Source of the DNA: Gammaproteobacteria bacterium UBA1119
GTDB lineage: Bacteria; Pseudomonadota; Gammaproteobacteria; Pseudomonadales; Azotimanducaceae
NCBI GenBank assembly: GCA_002313255.1
Contig: DCBA01000005.1
Span: forward strand, 1-7,707
DNA: 7,707 bases
Reading direction: 5' to 3'
Shown: piece after piece, positions 1 through 5,660 of the stretch
Layout: each line of letters opens with the position of its first letter
Position numbering within the stretch: the stretch's first letter is position 1
Notes under the pieces: generated by a model
The model's database searches: none
Told to the model about the DNA's origin: nothing
The model's input: only the letters and a program-made list of their open reading frames with translations
Translations under genes and position numbers: made by a program

Positions 1-14
1 AAAGCTCCCGGCAT
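1..14 (-). CDS. Start of a downstream gene, cut by the left edge
   Basis: Reading the minus strand, AGAGGAG lies 9 nt before an ATG at 14-12, which is followed by Pro-Gly-Ala before the window ends. The ATG begins 17 nt after the CoA-transferase stop, spacing typical of the next gene in the same operon. Only four complete codons are visible, so the product is unknown. The call rests entirely on the Shine-Dalgarno and the position. Confidence 0.45.
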
Positions 15-31
15 GGGGCGTTTCTCCTCTT

Positions 32-1231
32 TTAGGCGACGATGCCGGATTGGCGTAGTGCAGTAATTTCTTTTGTCTCGAGACCGAGCTCTTCGGCGAG
101 GACGTCGTCGGTGTGCTCGCCTAGCAACGGCGCGCGTTCGATCTCCACTTCGGATTCAGAGAGTCGTGGTGCAAAACCGAGCAAAGGCACTTCCCCGTGA
201 CCGGGGTGATCGATGTGGTGAATGAATCCGCGCTCGACGAGATGAGGATCGCTATGCAATTCTTCTGTATCCAAGCATGCTGAGCAAGGTACGCCGGCAT
301 CACCGAGAATTTGCATCACATCGTGCTTGGTGCGTTCGCTCGTCCACGCAGTGAAGATGTCGTGCAATGCATCAGCATTTTCGCGCCGCTCTTCCAAGCC
401 CGCGAAGCGTTCGTCGACGATAAGGTCTGAACGGTCGATCGCAACGCAAAGTTCGTCCCATTGCCCGGCGGTAATCGGCATGATGTAGACCCAGTCGTTC
501 GGACCAAAAGGTTTGCACGGGTAGATGTTGACGGGTGGTAGTCCCTGAACGTTGCCATTACGGCGCGTCGCTTGGGAGCCCCACTTGGACCCGGTCGCGA
601 TGCGCGTACGCATGTAGTAGGTCATTGCCTCCTGCATCGAGATTTCTATTTCTTGTCCATTCCCCGAGCGGAGTTTTTGTATATAAGCGGCCAGAATAGC
701 CATGCCGAGCTGGACCCCGGTCCCAGAATCGCCCGTTGTCGGGCCCGGTACCAGCGGCGCGCCGTTCGCTTCACCGGTAACCGAGAACGCACCGGCCGCC
801 GCCTGCGCGATCATGTCGTAGCTCTTATAGTGCGAGTAGGGTCCTGACGTTCCGAATCCCTTGAGTCGAGCGTAAATAAGCGATGGGTGTACCGCTTTGA
901 GCGTTTCGTAATCGACCTTGAGACGTTCTGCAACCCCGGGTCCATAGTTTTCGACGAACACGTCGAAGCGCGGAACTAATTGAAGCAGTAGATCGTGGCC
1001 TTCCGTTGAAGCGAGATTGAGTGCCATGCTCCGCTTGTTGGCATTCCAATTACAGAAATACGCGGAATAGTCTCGGTTCGGGCTTAAGCCGACCGCCCGG
1101 CCCGGATCACCGTCGCCTGGCGGTTCAATCTTGACGACCTCGGCACCGAGCCACGCCAGCGCTTGGGTGCACGACGTTCCGGCCTCGTACTGCGTCATGT
1201 CGAGAATGCGCATTCCTTCTAGAGCAGGCAT
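32..1231 (-). CDS. CaiB/BaiF family (family III) CoA-transferase
   Basis: Likely a cytosolic enzyme that moves CoA from an acyl-CoA donor to a carboxylic acid, as formyl-CoA transferase and CaiB do. The 399-residue protein has the usual family length. It opens with the family N-terminus MRILDMTQYEAGT and then LGAEVVKIEPPGDGDP (about 29-43). The motif YDMIAQAAAGAFSVTG (138-153) is followed by TTGDSGTG, where Asp168 matches the catalytic Asp169 of formyl-CoA transferase: the spacing from the conserved Tyr is the same within one residue. GNGQEIEISMQEA follows, as in the family. An ATG at 1309 would add 26 residues without family character. The ATG at 1231 is preferred because GAGGGA lies just before it and the family N-terminus begins there. 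It lies 122 nt after the second crotonase on the same strand, which suggests a shared acyl-CoA pathway. The acid substrate is not evident. Confidence 0.93.
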   Translation of the reverse strand: MPALEGMRILDMTQYEAGTSCTQALAWLGAEVVKIEPPGDGDPGRAVGLSPNRDYSAYFCNWNANKRSMALNLASTEGHDLLLQLVPRFDVFVENYGPGVAERLKVDYETLKAVHPSLIYARLKGFGTSGPYSHYKSYDMIAQAAAGAFSVTGEANGAPLVPGPTTGDSGTGVQLGMAILAAYIQKLRSGNGQEIEISMQEAMTYYMRTRIATGSKWGSQATRRNGNVQGLPPVNIYPCKPFGPNDWVYIMPITAGQWDELCVAIDRSDLIVDERFAGLEERRENADALHDIFTAWTSERTKHDVMQILGDAGVPCSACLDTEELHSDPHLVERGFIHHIDHPGHGEVPLLGFAPRLSESEVEIERAPLLGEHTDDVLAEELGLETKEITALRQSGIVA

Positions 1232-1244
1232 CCAATTCCCTCGA
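1232..1244 (-). promoter_or_regulatory. Ribosome binding site that sets the CoA-transferase start
   Basis: On the minus strand GAGGGA is followed by a short spacer and the ATG at 1231. It decides between this start and the in-frame ATG 78 nt upstream, which has no comparable site. Confidence 0.7.
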
Positions 1245-1311
1245 GTTTTCCCAGAAAGACGCCTTAGTGAACACCCTGACGGTCGCGTGATCAACGACTG
1301 TCGCGGCATGA

Positions 1312-1327
1312 AGTCTTACAGAAGACT
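1312..1327. other. Small inverted repeat between crotonase and CoA-transferase genes
   Basis: AGTCTT (1312-1317) and AAGACT (1322-1327) form a perfect 6-bp stem with a 4-nt loop. It lies in the 122-nt gap between the two genes. No T-run follows on the minus strand, so it is a poor intrinsic terminator. It may be a processing or stability hairpin, or chance. Confidence 0.3.
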
Positions 1328-1353
1328 AATTCGGGTTCGTTTAAGCGATGTCG

Positions 1354-2088
1354 TTATTGACCCTTGAAGACTGGGCGTCTTTTTTCTCGAAAGGCGACCC
1401 GTCCTTCCGCTCCGTCCTCGGAGTCGCGGACGGAAAGTAACGACGTACGTGCCAGGGCTCCTGCTTCTGCTGGACTCTTGTTAAGGGTTTCTAACGAAAA
1501 GTTCTTTAACGTTTCGACAACCAGCGGTGCTGAGTCGACCAGAATGTTGGCGAGCTCGTTCGCTACCTCGAGTTCAGTCCCCGGCGGGACGACTCGGTTG
1601 ACCATGCCCATTTCTTGTGCACGCTCTGCCGTCACGTCTTGCCCGAGCAACATGAATTCCATTGCGAATTTGTGCGGTATGCGAGCGACGGCACTTGCGA
1701 TTAATCCGCCAGTAAAACCGACTTGCGCTTCGGGGTACTTAAAGACGGTCGTTTCCGACGCGACAACCAGATCGCACATCTGGACGATGACGTATGCACC
1801 GCCGATGCACCACCCGTGCACGGCAGCGATCACAGGTTTATCTAAGGCGACGCCAATGCTCGGGACGCCACGCCACAGTTCGCCAGGTGGATCTTTGATA
1901 TCCGCACCGACGGAAAAGGCGCGATCACCCGCTGCATGCAGAATGGCGACGCGGTCGTCCGAATCGGCGAACCGTTGCCAAGATGCTTCCAATCCGTCGA
2001 CGACCGCAGAATCCAACGCGTTCATACGATCGGTCCGATCGATCGTAACCGTTGCGATTCGGTTAGCGGACTCGTAATTGACGCTCAC
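1354..2088 (-). CDS. Enoyl-CoA hydratase/isomerase family protein (crotonase 1)
   Basis: A 244-residue crotonase-fold protein of usual length, expected to act on acyl-CoA in the cytosol. The first oxyanion-hole segment is DRAFSVGADIKD (55-66). The second is HGWCIGGAYV (91-100), with Gly97 at the position of Gly141 in rat mitochondrial hydratase. The general acid/base Glu164 is retained as Glu120 in YPEAQVG, but Glu144 is replaced by Val100 in my alignment. The C-terminus has the usual REKRRPVFKG ending. The start is GTG at 2088-2086, and its last two bases overlap the upstream crotonase TGA (GTGA). There is no strong Shine-Dalgarno, so translation is probably coupled to the upstream gene. The missing Glu makes a standard hydratase reaction uncertain: isomerase, hydrolase or dehydratase roles are all possible. 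Confidence 0.92.
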   Translation of the reverse strand: MSVNYESANRIATVTIDRTDRMNALDSAVVDGLEASWQRFADSDDRVAILHAAGDRAFSVGADIKDPPGELWRGVPSIGVALDKPVIAAVHGWCIGGAYVIVQMCDLVVASETTVFKYPEAQVGFTGGLIASAVARIPHKFAMEFMLLGQDVTAERAQEMGMVNRVVPPGTELEVANELANILVDSAPLVVETLKNFSLETLNKSPAEAGALARTSLLSVRDSEDGAEGRVAFREKRRPVFKGQ

Positions 2089-2939
2089 GACTCGTCAAGC
2101 CAGGCGTTAAAGGTTGCTGGGCGTTTCTCGTGGAAGGCGGTGACTCCTTCTCGAGAGTCCGGATGATGGTCCGAGATCGCGGTCTTTGCCGCAATTTCGT
2201 CAAGGGACTGTTCCCAGGACATTTCGGCCGCGTTGTAGATCGATCGCTTGAGCAACCGCATCGATACCTGGGGCCCGTTGGCGAGTTCGGTTGCGAGTTC
2301 GATGGTCTTCTGTTCGAGTTCGCTTGCCTCAACGACTTCGTGCACGAGTCCGAGCTCAAGGGCTTCTTCGGCCTCGACGATTTTTTTCCGCATGATGAAA
2401 TCCATTGTCCGGGCCACACCCATGTGTTGGACGAGCAAGTACTGACCGCCCTCATCTGGCAGCAGTCCGAAACGAAGCGTTGCGCTGCCCATCCGCACAC
2501 CCCGCGTCGCGATACGAAAATCGCACGCCAACGCCAGCGAGAACCCGGTTTGAATGGCGACACCGTTGATGGACGCGATGGTCAATTTATCGAGCTCGCG
2601 AATGGCGGTATTCACGCGCTGCGAAATGGTACGAAGACCGTTGTATGTCCCGAGGTGATTGTCGTGCCCGTGACCAATGGGCCGCATGAGAGGCTCGCCA
2701 GCGACTTTGGCATTTTGATACCCCTTCAGATCGTCGCCTGCACAAAAAGCCCGTCCGCTGCCGGTGAACACGACGACCCGCACAGCGTTGTCCATTTGGG
2801 CTTGGGTAATCACCTCCACCAAATCTCGCTTGATGGAAGCCGTCATGCCGTTGAGCCGTTCAGGGGTATTGAATTGAATCCAGGCAATCCCCGGATCCTT
2901 AAAAGACACCCCGAAGCCCTGAAAATCTCCAGTATCCAT
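2085..2939 (-). CDS. Enoyl-CoA isomerase-like crotonase (crotonase 2)
   Basis: A 284-residue crotonase-family protein. Oxyanion-hole segment one is RAFCAGDDLKG (63-73). Segment two is NGVAIQTGFSLALACD (125-140), where the usual GGG is altered. By alignment both hydratase glutamates are absent: the Glu144 position is Ser134 and the Glu164 position is Thr154 in SATLRFG. Instead GLLPDEGGQYLL (158-169) resembles the GLIPDCGG segment of PaaG, whose Asp is the catalytic base, so Asp162 (or Glu163) may serve that role. This favours a double-bond isomerase-like reaction over hydration; that is inference. A strong AGGAGGG lies just before the ATG at 2939. The gene overlaps the next crotonase by 4 nt and follows the MBL-fold gene by 83 nt, so it probably forms an operon at least with crotonase 1. 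Confidence 0.92.
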   Translation of the reverse strand: MDTGDFQGFGVSFKDPGIAWIQFNTPERLNGMTASIKRDLVEVITQAQMDNAVRVVVFTGSGRAFCAGDDLKGYQNAKVAGEPLMRPIGHGHDNHLGTYNGLRTISQRVNTAIRELDKLTIASINGVAIQTGFSLALACDFRIATRGVRMGSATLRFGLLPDEGGQYLLVQHMGVARTMDFIMRKKIVEAEEALELGLVHEVVEASELEQKTIELATELANGPQVSMRLLKRSIYNAAEMSWEQSLDEIAAKTAISDHHPDSREGVTAFHEKRPATFNAWLDES

Positions 2940-2988
2940 ATATCCCTCCTATGATCGTGATTTCGTTATCGTAAACCAGTCGTAGCCT

Positions 2989-3030
2989 CTGGGTACGCGC
3001 GAGCCCAGCGTGGGTTAACGCTTTAACCCA
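2989..3030. other. Two neighbouring inverted repeats at the MBL hydrolase gene end
   Basis: TGGGTTAA (3011-3018) and TTAACCCA (3023-3030) form a perfect 8-bp stem with a 4-nt loop. It includes the hydrolase stop codon. CTGGG (2989-2993) and CCCAG (3004-3008) form a second 5-bp stem right beside it. Neither is followed by a T-run on the minus strand. They could attenuate or separate expression of the hydrolase and crotonase 2, or stabilise an mRNA end. Confidence 0.4.
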
Positions 3031-3715
3031 TGACCTGTGCCCAGGTCTCGAGATTTTGCACGCTGAGATAGCTGTTTCGGGCTTTAGTTTCCCCCATGGT
3101 GGCGTTGGGTACCTGGCTGTAGTTGTGTCCCGGTAGCAACAGGGTATCGTCAGGCAGCGATTTGAGTTTCTGCAGGCTGTGATACATGTCCTCAGAATTA
3201 GACCCAGGTAGATCAACGCGACCACATCCATCGATAAATAACGTATCGCCGGAGACAAGTGTGTTACGAACTCGAAAACACTGGGAGCCAGGCGTGTGGC
3301 CTGGTGTGTGTAAGAATTCAATTTGAACATTGCCGACGTCGAGGGTATCGCCCGAGTCCACCTTGACGAGATCGGAATCGGATAATGCGGTGACTTTTTT
3401 CATGCCGTCGGCTTCGTGTTTGTGCGCGTAGACTTTGACGGGTTTGTGTTCCATCAGCTCGGCTACACCGACGATGCTATGTCCGCCCATCCCTCCGCCC
3501 ACGTGGTCGGGGTGGTAGTGAGTGGCAAGCGCGGCGGTGAGCGTGTAGTCCCGTTCTTCCAGATGTTTGATCAGGCCTTCGATATCCCAAGCTGGATCGA
3601 CGATGGCGACTTCGCGGGTCGATCGTGAGCCGACGATATAAGTGAAATTAGCCATCGATCCGATCTCGATTTGCTCGATGATCAGTTCGCTCTCTTCGTT
3701 ATCGGCTTCGGCCAT
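3023..3715 (-). CDS. MBL-fold metallo-hydrolase (glyoxalase II / ETHE1-like)
   Basis: A 230-residue metallo-beta-lactamase-fold protein with a complete set of metal motifs. THYHPDH (65-71) gives His66, His68, Asp70 and His71. HTPGHTPGS (136-144) gives His140, SGDTLF (155-160) gives Asp157, and LLPGHNY (193-199) gives His197. The GCGRVDLPG segment (163-171) resembles hydroxyacylglutathione hydrolases and ETHE1 persulfide dioxygenases. A thioester hydrolase or persulfide dioxygenase role is likely, but the two cannot be separated here. There is no signal peptide, so it is cytosolic. GGAGGA precedes the ATG at 3715. MANF at residue 21 is an alternative start but lacks such a good site. A TATAAT at 3766-3761 is the likely promoter. 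The gene heads the minus-strand acyl-CoA cluster and may detoxify or hydrolyse thioesters made there. Confidence 0.88.
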   Translation of the reverse strand: MAEADNEESELIIEQIEIGSMANFTYIVGSRSTREVAIVDPAWDIEGLIKHLEERDYTLTAALATHYHPDHVGGGMGGHSIVGVAELMEHKPVKVYAHKHEADGMKKVTALSDSDLVKVDSGDTLDVGNVQIEFLHTPGHTPGSQCFRVRNTLVSGDTLFIDGCGRVDLPGSNSEDMYHSLQKLKSLPDDTLLLPGHNYSQVPNATMGETKARNSYLSVQNLETWAQVMG

Positions 3716-3760
3716 GATTCCTCCGCCAGTTCATGAGTTTAAACCCCGTGCAATCGTTCC

Positions 3761-3766
3761 ATTATA
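3761..3766 (-). promoter_or_regulatory. Perfect -10 box (TATAAT) for the MBL hydrolase gene
   Basis: The minus strand reads TATAAT about 45 nt before the ATG at 3715, predicting a 5' leader of about 40 nt containing the GGAGGA site. No good -35 hexamer stands at 16-18 nt; the nearest TTG-containing hexamers leave only 13-14 nt. The promoter may therefore need an activator. Confidence 0.5.
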
Positions 3767-3774
3767 GTGTCTCA

Positions 3775-3804
3775 TTGAAATACAAGAGTCGAAGCCCAGA
3801 TAGG
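3775..3804 (+). promoter_or_regulatory. Possible weak promoter for the ogt gene
   Basis: TTGAAA (3775-3780) stands 18 nt before GATAGG (3799-3804). The -35 is a fair match and the -10 is poor. It is divergent from the hydrolase promoter and close to it. Low certainty. Confidence 0.25.
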
Positions 3805-3811
3805 AGAATCG

Positions 3812-3856
3812 GTGAAGATCGGCATCCAACAAAACGCAGAGCCGAACGGGCGTTGA
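3812..3856 (+). CDS. Possible 14-codon leader ORF upstream of ogt
   Basis: AGGAG (3802-3806) stands 5 nt before GTG (3812). The frame reads VKIGIQQNAEPNGR and stops at TGA (3854-3856), 4 nt before the ogt ATG. Its frame differs from ogt. Because ogt itself has only a weak ribosome site, translation of this leader could feed ribosomes to the ogt start. Fourteen codons without a stop can easily arise by chance, so this is tentative. Confidence 0.3.
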   Translation: MKIGIQQNAEPNGR

Positions 3857-3860
3857 TTCG

Positions 3861-4346
3861 ATGTACTACACGTTCACCTCGAGCCCAATCGGACAATTGT
3901 TATTGGCGGGTTCGGCAGATGCACTGCGGGTCGTTGGATTTGCACACGGTAAAAAGGCACGGCGTGCAGAAACCGGCTGGGAACGATACGACGAACCGTT
4001 CAAGAAAACGGCGCGGCAATTGAACGAGTATTTTTCCGGTGATCGGCAGGAGTTTGAACTCGATCTCGCGCCGGATGGGACGACTTTCCAGGTGGAGGTG
4101 CTTGAAGCCCTACGTGGCATTCCTTATGGGGAAACGTGCACGTATGGCGATATTGCGGCCGCTGTGGGTCGACCCACAGCGGTTCGTGCCGTGGGTAATG
4201 CCAATGGACGAAACCCATTGCCGATAATCATTCCTTGCCACCGAGTCATTGGCAGTGACGGGGGCTTGACGGGTTTTGGAGGCGGTATAGAGGCTAAACG
4301 CTATCTGTTAGAGCTCGAGCAGCGGCATTGTGTGCCGTTCGCTTAA
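3861..4346 (+). CDS. ogt: Methylated-DNA--protein-cysteine S-methyltransferase
   Basis: A suicide DNA-repair protein that moves the alkyl group from O6-alkylguanine to its own cysteine. At 161 residues it is the length of stand-alone Ogt/MGMT proteins, without the extra Ada sensor domain. The N-terminal ribonuclease-like domain starts YYTFTSSPIGQLLLAG. The C-terminal domain (from about 75) has GTTFQVEVLEALRGIPYGETCTYG in family order. The catalytic motif PCHRV places the acceptor at Cys126. Arg109 lies 17 residues before it, exactly as Arg128 lies before Cys145 in human MGMT, so it is the base-flipping arginine finger. Asn118 in RNPLP matches the conserved Asn137. No strong Shine-Dalgarno precedes the ATG. 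The gene is divergent from the MBL hydrolase and 115 nt upstream of the oxygenase gene; no functional link to either is evident. Confidence 0.95.
   Translation: MYYTFTSSPIGQLLLAGSADALRVVGFAHGKKARRAETGWERYDEPFKKTARQLNEYFSGDRQEFELDLAPDGTTFQVEVLEALRGIPYGETCTYGDIAAAVGRPTAVRAVGNANGRNPLPIIIPCHRVIGSDGGLTGFGGGIEAKRYLLELEQRHCVPFA
4159..4182. repeat. Perfect 24-bp palindrome inside ogt
   Basis: CCGCTGTGGGTC (4159-4170) is followed directly by its exact reverse complement (4171-4182), with a SalI-type GTCGAC centre. It encodes the stretch Ala-Ala-Val-Gly-Arg-Pro-Thr-Ala of Ogt. With no loop it may act as a double-stranded protein-binding site, or it may be chance. Confidence 0.75.
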
Positions 4347-4396
4347 TGCGAATTTGCTGCTGCACAAAGTACTATGGTGTGGTCAACGAAATCGCG

Positions 4397-4417
4397 CTTG
4401 GAACGTCGAGTTCCAGG
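4397..4417 (+). terminator. Hairpin between ogt and the oxygenase gene
   Basis: TGGAAC (4399-4404) pairs with GTTCCA (4410-4415) over a 5-nt loop. A T-G wobble and a C-G pair extend the stem to 8 bp. It lies 50 nt after the ogt stop. The T-rich stretch (4438-4447) is not adjacent, so this may be a weak terminator or an operator in the oxygenase leader. Confidence 0.3.
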
Positions 4418-4461
4418 GGCGATGTCTCCACAGAGCTTTGTCGTTTTGATGGGAGAGTCTA

Positions 4462-5613
4462 ATGGAAGTTTCGAACGTGTTCGGCAGTCACGAACTTATG
4501 CGCTTCAATTACGCGGAAGCGTTAGCGAAAGGACTAACACAGGAAGCCGAATTCGACGCGGATGTGCTCGGAGCGATCGATCGTCATGGCTTTGTGGTCA
4601 TCGAGGATGCCCTACCGGCATCGACGTGCGAACTGCTTCTTCAGGAAATGCGGCCATACATCGACGCGACTCCACACGGTCTCCATGGGTTAGGTGGAAC
4701 GCGCCGCGTGGGCGCGTTGGTTGCTCGTTCTTCAGCAAGCCATCAAATGATTTCGCATCCGGGGATATTGCGTCTCGTCGATTCGATTCTCGCGGAGCAG
4801 CAGCTAAACGGTGACGCAGTCAAGATTGGTGGGAAGGAGGGAAAGGGTCGAAAAGATTTTCGTTACCCGTGGCAACTACATTTGACACAAATCATTGACG
4901 TGGGTCCGGGTGGAGGAACAGAAGAAATGCCGCATGGTCTTCGTCTTCACCGCGCGAACGGCATGTGGTTGCATGACTTTCAAGCAGCTGGTCTCGATTT
5001 ACAGGTCGAGGTTATGTGGGCGCTTTCGGATTTCACGGAAGCCAATGGAGCAACTCATGTAGTTTTGGGTAGCCATCGAGATGAGCCTCGGGGTGGGGAT
5101 CGGGGGTATAGGCAACCGACAATCCAGGCAGTGATGCCCCGGGGCAGTGCCTTGGTTTGGACGGGTTGGTCAATCCACGGTGCTGGGGTCAATACCACGA
5201 CCGATCGACGGCTAGGGATGAACATTAACTTTGCGCTCGGATTCTTGGCCCAAGAAGAAAACCAGTTGCTGGCTTGTCCACCCCATCTGGCGAGGAAACT
5301 CCCAAAAGACATGCAACGCCTCATTGGCTATCGCCAACCCGCCGGCGCTCTGAACTATGTTGCCGAATGCCAATCGCCGGGCGATTCCGTTCTGAGGGAG
5401 GATTTCGACGTCCTCGTGCCCGGTGCCCATGGGCACCAGATGAACCCGGCAATGGACGGACCGACTTTCGCGCCCGTTTCTAAGGACGAATTCGATGCAA
5501 AATTGGTGGAACTAGCCGAAAAAAAAATGAAGGCCATCGAATCGGACGATCTTGAACTTGCGCTGCACTATAAGAATGCAATGAGCGTTTTGAAACGATC
5601 GGACCGTATTTAA
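4462..5613 (+). CDS. PhyH-family Fe(II)/2-oxoglutarate oxygenase with an HxA motif (possible halogenase)
   Basis: A 383-residue cytosolic protein of the phytanoyl-CoA dioxygenase family. The N-terminal segment AIDRHGFVVIEDALPAS (38-54) is typical. The core MWALSDFTEANGATHVVLGSH (185-205) is a strong family signature. The distal iron ligand is His239 in WSIHGAGVN, and Arg250, 11 residues on, matches the 2OG-binding Arg275 of human PHYH (ligand His264). The proximal HxD motif is expected just before this core, but the aligned site is His163-Arg164-Ala165, codons CAC CGC GCG at 4948-4956. Loss of this carboxylate is what lets SyrB2-type halogenases bind chloride; an altered oxygenase or inactive enzyme is equally possible. 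A GGGAG site stands 6 nt before the ATG. An extra C-terminal helical region (about 340-378) follows the core. Substrate unknown. Confidence 0.9.
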   Translation: MEVSNVFGSHELMRFNYAEALAKGLTQEAEFDADVLGAIDRHGFVVIEDALPASTCELLLQEMRPYIDATPHGLHGLGGTRRVGALVARSSASHQMISHPGILRLVDSILAEQQLNGDAVKIGGKEGKGRKDFRYPWQLHLTQIIDVGPGGGTEEMPHGLRLHRANGMWLHDFQAAGLDLQVEVMWALSDFTEANGATHVVLGSHRDEPRGGDRGYRQPTIQAVMPRGSALVWTGWSIHGAGVNTTTDRRLGMNINFALGFLAQEENQLLACPPHLARKLPKDMQRLIGYRQPAGALNYVAECQSPGDSVLREDFDVLVPGAHGHQMNPAMDGPTFAPVSKDEFDAKLVELAEKKMKAIESDDLELALHYKNAMSVLKRSDRI

Positions 5614-5616
5614 TTA

Positions 5617-5629
5617 AAGGCGCAGCCTT
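5617..5629 (+). terminator. Short hairpin after the oxygenase gene
   Basis: AAGGC (5617-5621) and GCCTT (5625-5629) form a 5-bp stem with a 3-nt loop, 3 nt after the stop. It lies in the 47-nt gap between two converging genes. There is no clear T-run, so it is at best a weak terminator. Confidence 0.25.
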
Positions 5630-5660
5630 GTTGCCCTTAAGTGGCGCCGAAAGCCGTGCA

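Noticed and set aside
1232..1309. N-terminal extension of the CoA-transferase from the ATG at 1309
   Set aside because: The added 26 residues are basic and non-family, while GAGGGA supports the ATG at 1231.
1364..2077. Long plus-strand open frame (237 codons) opposite crotonase 1
   Set aside because: Antisense shadow of a clear crotonase gene; Ser/Arg/Thr-rich with no recognisable domain.
2130..2954. Plus-strand open frame of 274 codons opposite crotonase 2
   Set aside because: It mirrors a well-supported gene with a strong ribosome site and family motifs, and its own translation resembles no family.
3733..4023. Plus-strand 96-codon frame covering the ogt upstream region
   Set aside because: Mostly the wrong frame of ogt with no motif and no good ribosome site.
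4361..4376. TACTAT as a -10 box for the oxygenase gene
   Set aside because: No acceptable -35 hexamer at 16-18 nt; left uncalled.
4374..4814. Plus-strand 146-codon frame overlapping the start of the oxygenase
   Set aside because: It overlaps the oxygenase gene in another frame, is Arg/Ser-rich and has no motif; the oxygenase has the ribosome site and family signature.
5074..5082. HRD triplet (residues 205-207) in the oxygenase as the missing HxD iron motif
   Set aside because: It lies in the conserved GSH position after DFTxxNGAT, downstream of where the proximal iron ligand falls in PhyH proteins. His163 is in the correct place.
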